Notes under the pieces: generated by a model | What the model was told of the DNA's origin: nothing | Databases searched by the model: none | Seen by the model: the letters and a program-made list of their open reading frames with translations, nothing else | From: Noviherbaspirillum denitrificans | Lineage (GTDB): Bacteria; Pseudomonadota; Gammaproteobacteria; Burkholderiales; Burkholderiaceae_D | Direction: 5' to 3' | DNA length: 35,405 nucleotides | NCBI RefSeq assembly: GCF_002211445.1 | Contig: NZ_LSTO01000007.1 | Location: forward strand, 1 to 35,405 | Program-made: the position numbers and the translations under genes | In this document: piece by piece, positions 16,748-25,220 of the stretch | Layout of the letters: each line of letters opens with the position of its first letter | Position numbering within the stretch: the stretch's first letter is position 1

Positions 16748-16906
16748 TCATGATTTGCCAGCGGCTTTAGCCGGCAAATTCTTGCTCCTGGAGTGGCAAC
16801 GACGGCAATCCGATACCGGGAAGGCGACCTTGCCGCGACATGCATCACATGCCTCGCCAAGCAAGACCATCCTGAGCATCTGCGTGCATTTCATTAGCCT
16901 TGTCAT
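16748..16906 (-). pseudogene. decayed C-terminal fragment of a c7-type multiheme cytochrome
   Basis: A 52-codon stretch ending GEACDACRGKVAFPVSDCRRCH followed by a short basic tail. The spacing of the two cysteine motifs and the phrase KVAF..DC..CH match the last two heme sites of c(7)-type triheme cytochromes. The first motif reads CDACR, where the heme-ligating His has become Arg, and no signal peptide or upstream heme site precedes the ATG at 16906. The frame stays open upstream to 17083 without cytochrome-like content. An AAGGAAGGGAAG run sits before the ATG and could act as a ribosome site, so expression cannot be excluded. Most likely a remnant. Confidence 0.55.
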
Positions 16907-17641
16907 CACTTCCCTTCCTTGCCTCTCGAAGGCGAAAAACAAACTCAAGAAAAGAATTAAAGTTGTCAGGACGCGCCGAGTTTCAAAGTCCTGGCAAAGA
17001 CTGCCTGCGTTGCGGTCGAACGTGTGACATGGGATGTCAATGCAGCGTGAAATTCCGGTTACCAAATTAGCGTCCGCTGCCATGCAGGTTTACAGCGTCA
17101 TAGAGATTGTGTTTCGTTACCGCAATTTCCTAAATTGACTAACTGCACGTCGCAGTCCACGACCTGCCATATGACAAGTACGCACCGCTCTCCATGTTGA
17201 CTGCAGGTTACTTTCCGCCTGCCAATCGGTAGCGAAAAACATGCCACTCACTTAATTGATGCAAGTTATGGTTTTCGTAATGTCAACTTCACGCCAAGCT
17301 ACTTGGGTCCCCACTATCGGGAAACCTTCTTGAATGTGGGACCCATCCGACCTTATCTATTGTTGCCTGAATGCAGCAGGTTGAAAGGGTGCGCCGCACA
17401 GTAGGAGATCGCTTTGAAGAGAGCGGGGTATCAGTTGGATGGAGCAAGCAGGATGTGTGCAGCTGAGGCACATGCTGCAAGCCACGGTGCTGTGCGTACT
17501 TGGTAAGCGGCGTCGCCCATGCAAGGTTTTGCTAGAGGGAAATTGTGCTCTTTCAAGCTCGCTGTCCCTTTGCCCGCGAAAGACCGGTTGCCCACACCAG
17601 CGCGAATTTCATTACGAATTCCGATTGAACATGAAACCGCT
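16907..17641. other. intergenic gap between two parts of the cytochrome block
   Basis: About 735 nt with no convincing gene on either strand. Frames seen here are short or are extensions of the SGNH/TPR gene antisense. On the minus strand a TTGACA occurs at 17286-17281 but without a -10 box at proper distance. The gap probably holds a terminator or promoter that separates the upstream part of the cluster from the NHL lipoprotein/11-heme part. Confidence 0.5.
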
Positions 17642-19924
17642 TCAACGCCCCGGCCGCGTGCCCTGCCGCTTGGCTGTTGCACGCGCGAGATTGACGCGCG
17701 CCTCTTCAAATGCAGGTCGAGCAGCTAAGGCTTGCTGGAAATGTTCGATCGCCGCATCGAGCTGTCCGCTACGCGCAAAAATCTCGCCGAGGTTATTGTG
17801 CGCTTCGGCGAAGCGCGGTTCGCGTCGCAGCGCTTCGCGATACTCCTCGATCGCCCTTTCGATCTGCCCCACTTGTTCGAGCGCGATTCCCAGGCCCAGA
17901 CGCGCGTCGGCAAAGTCCGGCTGAAGCGCAATCGCCCTGCGCATATGGTCCACTGACTCGGCAGGCCTGCCTATGCTTGCTAGCGCCACCCCGAGATTGA
18001 AGTGCGCCTCCTGCCGGTCCGGGTAGTGCTGGAGCAGCGCCTGGTACTCGCGGATGGCATCGTTGAAGCGTTGCTGCCTCATGTGTACATTGGCGAGCTC
18101 GCCGCGTGCTTGCAGCGACTGCGGATCAAGTCGCAACACCTCGGTCAATTCGCGCTCTGCCTCGTCAAGCCGCTCCAGCTGCGTGAGCAACAAGGCGTGC
18201 TGCGTACGGGTATTCGTGTCCTCCGGCTTTGCGGCGACGGCTTGGGCGTAGGCACGCAATGCGTCGTCCATCCGTCCAAGCCGCTGATACAGGCGAGCGA
18301 CATCGGAATGGGCATCGATGCGCTTGAAATAGGCAATCGACTCATCCAGCTTTCCTCGCCGCTCGGATGACATTGCCAGCAGGAGCAGGGTATCCTTGTG
18401 CTCGGTTCCATACATGTCGAGTGCACGCAGCAACAGCGCGTGCGCCTCGTCCAGTTTTCCGGCCCAACCGAACAAGCGTCCGAGGTGTTGTATTGCATCT
18501 GCATGGTCGGTGTTGTTCAGCCGTCCCAACACCGTTTGCGTTACTTGCGACTGTGCTTCCTGCGTCCAGCTCGACGCATCGCGCAGCAATCCGCCGCGCC
18601 GCAACTCGTCAAGCAACGCCAAGGCCAGCAACCGGTTCCCTTCGATGGTTGGGTGGACATGGTCGAGAAACATTTCATTGCCGGGAATGCGGTGGCCGGC
18701 CAGGTGCCGGGTCTGGTCTTCCATGATGCGCATCGCATCCACCAGCGGGATGTCTTGCGCTGCGCTTAGCGAACGCACTGCGGCCTGCATCGGAGACAGG
18801 ATGCGCAACGGACATACATCCTCGTCGATCGCGCGCTGGAATGCTTGCTTCGCCTGATCGTATTTACCCATTCCGAGCAAGACCTGGCCGAGCATGAAAT
18901 GGGTTTCCGCATAACGCGCATCAATTGCCAGCGCTGCTTGCAGCGCCTCTGCCGCCGGCTCCTGCGCGCCCGCCCGCAACGCGTCCCTTGCGCGGGAATC
19001 GAACGCACTCCAGTCCGCCAGCTCGCGCGGCGTCAGGTCCGAACGGTGTTCACTCTTGAAAGGCGACACATCCTTCATGTTGACTGGCGGCACTACCATG
19101 ACGACACGGGCTCCGGCCGCCCTGCCGATCGCCGCCATGCGCGCCAGGTTGAATTCGTAGTGGCGCATGATCTGCACTGCCTGCCCGTCGTCGCGCCGAT
19201 AGTCCTGGGGGCCGACAGTATGGCCGAGGCGCTCGTTGACTTCGGCATCCAATGTGTAGCGCTGTGACACCGGCACGATGCCGCTGGAGCGGACCGCGCG
19301 CTCCATGGCGCTATAGATGCGCGTACGCGTGATGTGCGCTGCCACTTCGCGCACTGGCGCGGGCAGTTCACGCACGGCGCCATAACTGCGCTCTTCGAGA
19401 AATTCGTTCTGGCCCGACAGAATCAGGAAGACGTCTGGTTCGTAACCCGATAGCTCTTCCATCAGGGCCGTCACACGGTAGCTTGCATAGCTGATGCCGC
19501 CGGCATTGATCAATTCCCAGCGGCGTGATGGATCCGCGACCGGCAGCATTTCACGAAGCCAGCCGCAAAAAGAGGTGGAGTCCCGATACGGATTGCCATA
19601 GGTGGTTGACCCTCCCATGCAAAAGATGCGGACCGTATTCGGCGCCTTTGTCTTCGGGAAGCTCTGGCGATTGAACAGGCCGATCTTGTTCGTTGCTGTC
19701 TCCATCATGACCGTTCCGTCCGCTTGCTTCCTTTCGACAAACAGGGGACGGGTCGCGGCAAAGCCCACAAATGGATCTTCTAGCGCGGCCCTGGGAACGA
19801 CGCCTGCCAGCGATAGCACGCCTTCGGTCAAGACCAGCGCGGCGGCGGCCAGCAAAAGTCCGAACAGTACCTTCTTCCAGACTGGCAAGTCCAGTCGGGA
19901 CGCTGTCCTGCTAGAAGAGCGCAT
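17642..19924 (-). CDS. membrane-anchored SGNH-hydrolase/TPR protein
   Basis: A 760-aa protein with an N-terminal membrane helix (KKVLFGLLLAAAALVLTEGV), an SGNH/GDSL-like esterase or acyltransferase domain and a long tetratricopeptide array. SGNH blocks seen: CMGGSTTYG (nucleophile Ser), INAGGISYASYR, ILSGQNEFLE and FLDHVHPTIEGN (Asp-His). One TPR pair interrupts the esterase part; about seven more repeats fill the C-terminal 300 residues (for example EAHFNLGVALASIGRPAESV, EAHNNLGEIFARSGQLDAAI). I chose ATG 19924, which overlaps the DUF5989 stop by 14 nt; the longer frame begins with TTG inside that gene. Such proteins follow carbamoyltransferase/SxtJ/DUF5989 genes in polysaccharide clusters. 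The substrate is unknown. Confidence 0.88.
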   Translation of the reverse strand: MRSSSRTASRLDLPVWKKVLFGLLLAAAALVLTEGVLSLAGVVPRAALEDPFVGFAATRPLFVERKQADGTVMMETATNKIGLFNRQSFPKTKAPNTVRIFCMGGSTTYGNPYRDSTSFCGWLREMLPVADPSRRWELINAGGISYASYRVTALMEELSGYEPDVFLILSGQNEFLEERSYGAVRELPAPVREVAAHITRTRIYSAMERAVRSSGIVPVSQRYTLDAEVNERLGHTVGPQDYRRDDGQAVQIMRHYEFNLARMAAIGRAAGARVVMVVPPVNMKDVSPFKSEHRSDLTPRELADWSAFDSRARDALRAGAQEPAAEALQAALAIDARYAETHFMLGQVLLGMGKYDQAKQAFQRAIDEDVCPLRILSPMQAAVRSLSAAQDIPLVDAMRIMEDQTRHLAGHRIPGNEMFLDHVHPTIEGNRLLALALLDELRRGGLLRDASSWTQEAQSQVTQTVLGRLNNTDHADAIQHLGRLFGWAGKLDEAHALLLRALDMYGTEHKDTLLLLAMSSERRGKLDESIAYFKRIDAHSDVARLYQRLGRMDDALRAYAQAVAAKPEDTNTRTQHALLLTQLERLDEAERELTEVLRLDPQSLQARGELANVHMRQQRFNDAIREYQALLQHYPDRQEAHFNLGVALASIGRPAESVDHMRRAIALQPDFADARLGLGIALEQVGQIERAIEEYREALRREPRFAEAHNNLGEIFARSGQLDAAIEHFQQALAARPAFEEARVNLARATAKRQGTRPGR

Positions 19925-20063
19925 AGATGAACGGCACGAGTGCGCTTGTCTGGACAAACACGGCGAGCGCGCCGATCAGTATCAGCACGAATACGATGGG
20001 CGCCAGCCAGTACTTCTTGTAGTAACGCAGAAAAAGCCAGAGGTCTCGGATCAGCTCAAACAT
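19911..20063 (-). CDS. DUF5989/SxtK-like small membrane protein
   Basis: A 50-residue ORF starting MFELIRDLWLFLRYYKKYWL, followed by one hydrophobic helix and ending FIYALF. Length, the basic aromatic N-terminus and the single helix match the small DUF5989 proteins that accompany carbamoyltransferase genes. The ATG shares one base with the carbamoyltransferase stop (TGATG), and the stop lies inside the start of the SGNH/TPR gene, so three genes are tightly coupled. Function unknown; probably a membrane partner in the same modification complex. Confidence 0.85.
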   Translation of the reverse strand: MFELIRDLWLFLRYYKKYWLAPIVFVLILIGALAVFVQTSALVPFIYALF

Positions 20064-22045
20064 CAGAAGGGCAACTCCATGCTGTTGGGAGGCGCGGACA
20101 CGACGCGATAGCTAACGGCATCCGGCGCAAAACCAAGCCGCAGTGGGTTGCGGCCTGACATGCGGCTAATCCAGCCGGCAGGTGCTATCAGCATGAAGTA
20201 GACGGCGCCAAACAGGAGCGCTGCGTACCAACGGGACAACCTGCCCGCCAGCCAGCCCGGACCGCTACCGCCGTCAAGCGCGACAGGTAGTGCCTCATGT
20301 CCGGTGGGCTGCGCATCTCGATCAACCAGGTAATTGCCGGTGACCAGGCAGTCCAGCCCGAGAGCCATGAAACAGCGATACGCCTCTTCCGGCGAATTCA
20401 CGATTGGCTCGTCGGGTCCATTGAAGGAAGTATTGACCAGTACCGGGACACCCGACAGCGCGGCGAACTGCTCCAAGAGCCGATGCAGCCTTGGCTGGTG
20501 TTGACGACTGACGGTCTGCACCCGGGCCGAGCCATCAACGTGCGTGACGGCCGCCAGCTCTGGGGATCCCTCCGCAGACCGCAACACCGGTTCCGCGAAG
20601 CTCATGTAGGGACTGGAACCTGCGATGGAAAAAAAATCCGAGGCCAGTTCTTCCGTAACAATCGGCGCGAACGGTCGAAACAACTCTCGCCGCTTGATGC
20701 ATGCGTTCAAGCGTTCTCGCATGGCCGCATTCCGCGGGTCGGCCAGGATCGAACGCGCACCCAATGCCCGCGGCCCGAATTCCATCCGGCCGTCGAACCA
20801 GCCGACCGTCTTGCCCGCCGCCAGCCGCTCGGCAACGCGCTCCATCAACTCAGCCTCCTCCAGACGCCGGTACCGCGCCCCCTGCTCTGCGAGGCTAGTC
20901 TCGATCGTGCAGTCGTCATAGGCTGGACCGAGCCGGGCGCCGTCCATCGCATCGCTCGCAGGCGCCTCCCGTGAGTGGCCAAAGTGCATGTGCCAGGCGC
21001 CAAGCGCGGCGCCGATTGCGCCGCCGGCATCACCGGCGGCAGGCTGCACCCATATGCGCTTGAAATTGCCCTCGCGACGCAAACGGCCGGTAGCCGCGCA
21101 ATTGAGCGCAACGCCGCCTGCCAGGCATAAATTCTCCGTTGCCAGCTCCCTCTGCGCGGTCGCGGCAAGCCGTAGCAAGATCTCTTCGGTCACGCGTTGG
21201 ATCGAACAGGCGAGGTCCATCTCGCGCTTTCCGATCGCCGCATCCGGCGCACGCGGCTTGCCGCCGAAGAGTGCGCAGAAGCGTTCATTGACCATGCTCA
21301 GGCCGACGGCAAAATCGAAATACGCGAGGTTGAGCCGGAATGTGCCGTCCTGCTTCACATCGATCAGATGCGACCGGATGACGTCTGCATAGACCGGCGA
21401 GCCATAGGGCGCCAGCCCCATCAATTTGTATTCGTCGGCATTGACCCGGAATCCGCAGTACTGGGTAAACGCCGCGTAGAGCAAGCCGAGCGAATGCGGA
21501 AAACGGAGTTCCCAGCATGGCGACAGGCGCGCTCCGTTCCCCTGCCACAGCGAGGTGGTGGACCACTCACCCACGCCGTCGACGCACAGGACAGCAGCAT
21601 GATCGAAAGGACTCGGATAGTATGCCGACGCGGCATGGGATTGATGGTGCGCGCAAAACAGCAGGGGTGGCAGCACGCCCGGATCGCAGCCTGCAGCGTC
21701 CGCCAGGGCGCGGCGCAGAGTCAGCTTGAGAGGCAGCTTCTCCTTCAGAACCCCGGGCATCGCCGAAACAAAGCCGCGCACGCCGCGCGGGGCGAGCGCC
21801 AGATGCGTTTCCAGCAGACGATCGAATTTCTGGATCGGCTTGTCGTAAAAGACGATCGCGTCGAGCGTTGACAATGTGCCGCTCCAGTGCGTCAGGCAAT
21901 AGCGAATCGATTCGATCGGGAACCGCGCATCGAACTTGATGCGTGAAAAACGCTCCTCTTGAACCGCGGCGACTACCTTGCCGTCCACGATCAATGCCGC
22001 AGCACTATCGTGGTAATAGGCGGAAATACCAAGTAAGGCAGTCAT
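20063..22045 (-). CDS. carbamoyltransferase (NodU/CmcH/TobZ family) with SxtJ-like membrane tail
   Basis: A 660-aa enzyme that would use carbamoyl phosphate and ATP to carbamoylate a hydroxyl, commonly of a sugar. N-terminal Kae1-like domain: GISAYYHDSAAALIVDG, FCAHHQSHAASAYYPSPF, VDGVGEWS, LAGGVALNCAATG and GDAGGAIGAALGAW. C-terminal domain: GRMEFGPRALGARSILADPR, LFRPFAPIV, and VNTSFN with EPIVNSPEEAYRCF. After about residue 595 comes a hydrophobic segment and GRNPLRLGFAPDAVSYRV, which resembles SxtJ, normally a separate small gene. Its start lies 96 nt downstream of the 24-heme gene stop. Carbamoylation of a cell-surface glycan, or of sugars on the cytochromes, is an inference from position. 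Confidence 0.9.
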   Translation of the reverse strand: MTALLGISAYYHDSAAALIVDGKVVAAVQEERFSRIKFDARFPIESIRYCLTHWSGTLSTLDAIVFYDKPIQKFDRLLETHLALAPRGVRGFVSAMPGVLKEKLPLKLTLRRALADAAGCDPGVLPPLLFCAHHQSHAASAYYPSPFDHAAVLCVDGVGEWSTTSLWQGNGARLSPCWELRFPHSLGLLYAAFTQYCGFRVNADEYKLMGLAPYGSPVYADVIRSHLIDVKQDGTFRLNLAYFDFAVGLSMVNERFCALFGGKPRAPDAAIGKREMDLACSIQRVTEEILLRLAATAQRELATENLCLAGGVALNCAATGRLRREGNFKRIWVQPAAGDAGGAIGAALGAWHMHFGHSREAPASDAMDGARLGPAYDDCTIETSLAEQGARYRRLEEAELMERVAERLAAGKTVGWFDGRMEFGPRALGARSILADPRNAAMRERLNACIKRRELFRPFAPIVTEELASDFFSIAGSSPYMSFAEPVLRSAEGSPELAAVTHVDGSARVQTVSRQHQPRLHRLLEQFAALSGVPVLVNTSFNGPDEPIVNSPEEAYRCFMALGLDCLVTGNYLVDRDAQPTGHEALPVALDGGSGPGWLAGRLSRWYAALLFGAVYFMLIAPAGWISRMSGRNPLRLGFAPDAVSYRVVSAPPNSMELPF

Positions 22046-22141
22046 GAAAGAAATAATGAGAAGGGGTGCGGCGAGCGGTTACAGGGGCGAATGCGCGGAT
22101 TATTCGCGCATGGTCGCCAAGGACTCTCCGGCAGCCACATG

Positions 22142-25100
22142 TCATTTTTCACGTGACGTTTCAGCATGAAAGAACTTGTACCGGAATAAGCCATCCAGGC
22201 CGTGGCAATTGGTGCAAAGAGCAAATTCACTGGTATTGCGAAGGAAGCTGTTGAGTGCATTGCCTTCCGTATTTTTTCCCGGCCCCTCTTCAGCTTTGCG
22301 AGCGCTCCACTGATGCGGGTTATGACAGGTGGGACAGGTAATCGCACCGGCTCCGGACTTTTGTCCATCTTTTGTGAACACCGGAAAATAGGCGCCGCCG
22401 GGCAAGTTCGCGTGGCGCGCAGATGGACTGGATACTGCCGTCACCGCAGGCGGGTGATTCGGCTTCAGCGGCAGTTTAGCGGCGGCGACGTTGCCAAGCG
22501 AGTGGCAGGAGCGGCAAAGTCCTTCCATCGCGTCGCTGCCTTTTCCCATGGGCCGCGCCCAAAGTCGCACCTTTTCCGGAGCATTGTGCGGCACGTGACA
22601 TGAACCGCACACACCGGATTGCGCTTTGACCTGATTCAAGGCGTTGGTGTCGTTAGGTGCGGTAATGCCCAGATCGTGCTCGGTGTTCTTCACCCAGCGC
22701 TTGTCCTGATGGCAGTTTGTGCACAACTCGGAATCGGGGGCGGCCGACAGCCGCAGGAAGCTGTCTGCCGCAGTGCCTTCGACATCGGGCCGGGCACCAG
22801 CCGTGCTTGCCGCATCCCGCGAATTCCACTGGTGCGGGTCATGGCAGGTGGCACAGCTTACCTTGCCGTTGACGTTGTCGCGCTTGCCCTCTGCAGTGTA
22901 CAAGGGGAGCGATGTCTCGCCGCCGATATTTTTCAGGTCCACACCCAAAGGGTGGCTATTGATGCCGGTGAGTTTCTTCCCCGCGACGTGACCCTCCTGG
23001 TGGCAACTTGTACATTTCCGTTCAATTTCGTCTTTTCCCGGGCCCTGTGCTTGCGCCCACATCTTTGCGCCACTACCGTTATGAGGCAGGTGGCAGGCGC
23101 CGCACGCCCCGGTTTCAGCCGGAGTTCTGCCCTTGCTGTTCTTGCTCTCCTGGGCCGAAATGGCGAGGTTGTGCTTGGACAAAGTGATTGCCGCCTTATC
23201 GACATGGCAGTTGCCGCACAGCGTAGCCTTGTTGTCATTGGGCAGACGCAGGAAGCTGGAGTCGCCGTTGCCGGTGACGTTCCGCGGATCTTTTCCGGCA
23301 TCCGTGCGCGACACAATCGACCAGTTGTGCGGATCGTGGCAGGTACCGCACGCGACATTGCCTCCCTCAGCGGTTGGCACGCCCTGGCTATCGAAAAGCG
23401 GCAGCGTTTGAAGTGCCGGCGTCTTGCTGAGTGATGGCTTGTCACTGGCCCATTTGCCGTCCTTCGCAGTGATGCCAATGTTAGAGATAGGCACATTCAC
23501 CGGGTGGCTGTGGGAACCTATCTGCTTATCCTTTGCCAGCCCGCGCGGGTTATGGCAACTCAGGCAAGTGGAGGACACCGCATCGACGCCCGGCATCGGG
23601 TCGCGCGCCCATATCCGCGGTCCCTTGGCGTTATGTGGCACATGGCACGTTCCGCAACTGCCGGAATCGGACGGGGTCTGTCCCTTGATGTTGCGCTCCT
23701 GAGGAAACATCACGGACATATCGTGCTTGGTATTCTTGATCCCGTCCTTGTTCTTGTGGCAGGTGCGGCACAGTTCGGACTCGGCACCGTTCGCCTTGCG
23801 CAGGAACTTGTTGCTGGCATCACTCGGGTCGCCGGGCCGGGACACCTTCTCCGGGTCGGCAGGATCCCATTGATGCGGGTCATGGCAACTGGCGCAGGTG
23901 ACCATTCCCCGTTCGGTTCCAATCGTCTTTACGCCTTCCCGACTATAACCAGGCAATTCGACCGGCGTTTTCAGCCGCGCCATGTCCCGTCCGGTCGGAT
24001 GGGAGTGGGTACCGACCTGTTTCTTCTCGGCCAGGCCCCCCTCTCGATGGCAGCTCTGGCATAAATCGGCCATCGCATCGCCGCCGCCCGGCTTGACCTG
24101 ACGCGCCCACATCTTGGGTCCGCTGCCGCCATGTGGCAGGTGGCACGCACTACACACGCCGGCTTGCCCGACTTCGCGGCCACGGCTATTTTTTGCGCTC
24201 TCGTCGAGGAGTGCGATGTTATGTTTGGTGTTGGCCACCTTGCGTTGATCGAGATGGCAGGTTCGGCATAGTTCAGACTGCGGATTGGGCGCAATAAGCA
24301 ACCTGGCATTGTTTTGCGCAAAATGCGGCCGGTGACAGGTCTGGCAGATGATCTTGCTTTCACCGCCCAGCTTCGAACCTTTGTCCAGCAAGTCCTGCGG
24401 CACTTTGACTTTTATCGGTCGTATGTTCACCGGATGCGTCCCCATGGCGCCCGCCTGCGCCAGGTCTCTGGCGTAGCGGTCCGCATGGCAGGTACCGCAC
24501 AGCTCGGAATTCTCGTTGCGCATGACGAGCAGCTTCTTCTCCGGCGCGCCATGCACGCGGTGGCATGATTCACAGACCACCGTGGTGCCATCGGCAAATC
24601 GGGACCCTGCAGCGCGCAATACGTCCGGCACTTCCTTCAGTTGCTTGAGCACCGGATGGTTGCCCTCGGCCGGACCGGTACCGCGTTCAAGATGGCAGGC
24701 CATGCACAGGCTGGAATTGGTATTCCGGGCGCGCAGAAAAATCGGGGAAATCTTGTCTCCCCACTCGACACCGTGCGCAGTGTGGCAAGTCCCGCAGTAC
24801 GTCTTGCCATCATCGTTGAGGGGGAACAGCGGCTTGCCATCCTTGGTCGGTATCTTGACCTTATCCGATGGCTTGACGCCTACCGGATGGAGGTTATGCC
24901 GGTTCACCCAGGTCGGACGCGAGTCGAGCACGAACCCATCGTGGCACGAGAAGCACATTCGCTCGGTGCTTGCTACATCCTGCTTGCCGGTGCTGACTGT
25001 CGGTTTGGGATCGTAAGGAATAAGTGGCTTGACATCCTTGCGATTGAAATCCTTCAGCCACATGACGTGGCAGGTGGCGCATTCACGCTGCTCTGAAACG

Positions 25101-25213
25101 TTACGCTGTGCATATGCTTCGCGCGCCACTCCGCCGAGCACGAGAACCCCGACCAGCAAGGATAAGACAACGCGATAAAATGATCGGAAAGAAGCGCAGG
25201 CGAGCAAAAGCAT
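22142..25213 (-). CDS. 24-heme c-type cytochrome with tandem four-heme modules
   Basis: A 1023-aa exported multiheme protein; I chose ATG 25213 because it begins a signal peptide (VVLSLLVGVLVLGGVAREAYA then Q), while the longer frame runs back into the NHL gene. Twenty-four CXXCH motifs start at residues 45, 87, 140, 170, 214, 239, 290, 316, 354, 385, 440, 482, 520, 550, 622, 666, 704, 734, 787, 831, 869, 900, 960 and 1000. From 290 on they fall into repeats of four: CHDPHQW; LCxxCHxxK followed by KHD; CHxPHN; CxSCH followed by HSHP. About 43 residues per heme fits an extended wire-like carrier. No lipobox and no membrane anchor, so it is periplasmic or secreted. Starts 8 nt after the NHL stop. 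Confidence 0.93.
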   Translation of the reverse strand: MLLLACASFRSFYRVVLSLLVGVLVLGGVAREAYAQRNVSEQRECATCHVMWLKDFNRKDVKPLIPYDPKPTVSTGKQDVASTERMCFSCHDGFVLDSRPTWVNRHNLHPVGVKPSDKVKIPTKDGKPLFPLNDDGKTYCGTCHTAHGVEWGDKISPIFLRARNTNSSLCMACHLERGTGPAEGNHPVLKQLKEVPDVLRAAGSRFADGTTVVCESCHRVHGAPEKKLLVMRNENSELCGTCHADRYARDLAQAGAMGTHPVNIRPIKVKVPQDLLDKGSKLGGESKIICQTCHRPHFAQNNARLLIAPNPQSELCRTCHLDQRKVANTKHNIALLDESAKNSRGREVGQAGVCSACHLPHGGSGPKMWARQVKPGGGDAMADLCQSCHREGGLAEKKQVGTHSHPTGRDMARLKTPVELPGYSREGVKTIGTERGMVTCASCHDPHQWDPADPEKVSRPGDPSDASNKFLRKANGAESELCRTCHKNKDGIKNTKHDMSVMFPQERNIKGQTPSDSGSCGTCHVPHNAKGPRIWARDPMPGVDAVSSTCLSCHNPRGLAKDKQIGSHSHPVNVPISNIGITAKDGKWASDKPSLSKTPALQTLPLFDSQGVPTAEGGNVACGTCHDPHNWSIVSRTDAGKDPRNVTGNGDSSFLRLPNDNKATLCGNCHVDKAAITLSKHNLAISAQESKNSKGRTPAETGACGACHLPHNGSGAKMWAQAQGPGKDEIERKCTSCHQEGHVAGKKLTGINSHPLGVDLKNIGGETSLPLYTAEGKRDNVNGKVSCATCHDPHQWNSRDAASTAGARPDVEGTAADSFLRLSAAPDSELCTNCHQDKRWVKNTEHDLGITAPNDTNALNQVKAQSGVCGSCHVPHNAPEKVRLWARPMGKGSDAMEGLCRSCHSLGNVAAAKLPLKPNHPPAVTAVSSPSARHANLPGGAYFPVFTKDGQKSGAGAITCPTCHNPHQWSARKAEEGPGKNTEGNALNSFLRNTSEFALCTNCHGLDGLFRYKFFHAETSREK
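22145..24346 (-). repeat. tandem four-heme coding repeats in the 24-heme gene
   Basis: Protein-level repeat. Units begin at C290, C440, C622, C787 and C960, giving spacings of 150, 182, 165 and 173 residues; the fifth unit is cut to two hemes at the C-terminus. Each unit contains CHxPH, a second site followed by KHN/KHD/EHD, a third CHxPHxx with KMWAR/RIWAR/RLWAR, and a fourth site followed by HxHP, SHP or NHP. The first six hemes (45-239) do not follow the pattern as well and may be an older cap domain. Confidence 0.85.
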
Positions 25214-25220
25214 ATTCGTA

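Noticed and set aside
16752-16778. Inverted repeat ATTTGCC/GGCAAAT as a terminator
   Set aside because: It lies inside the cytochrome relic and is not followed by a T-run on either strand.
17281-17286. TTGACA on the minus strand as a -35 box for the NHL lipoprotein unit
   Set aside because: No acceptable -10 hexamer at 16-18 nt, and the distance to the start codon is over 600 nt.
22145-24346. Possible CRISPR-like periodicity in the 24-heme gene
   Set aside because: The periodicity is at protein level (heme motifs) with variable spacing and divergent DNA; no constant repeat or spacer structure.
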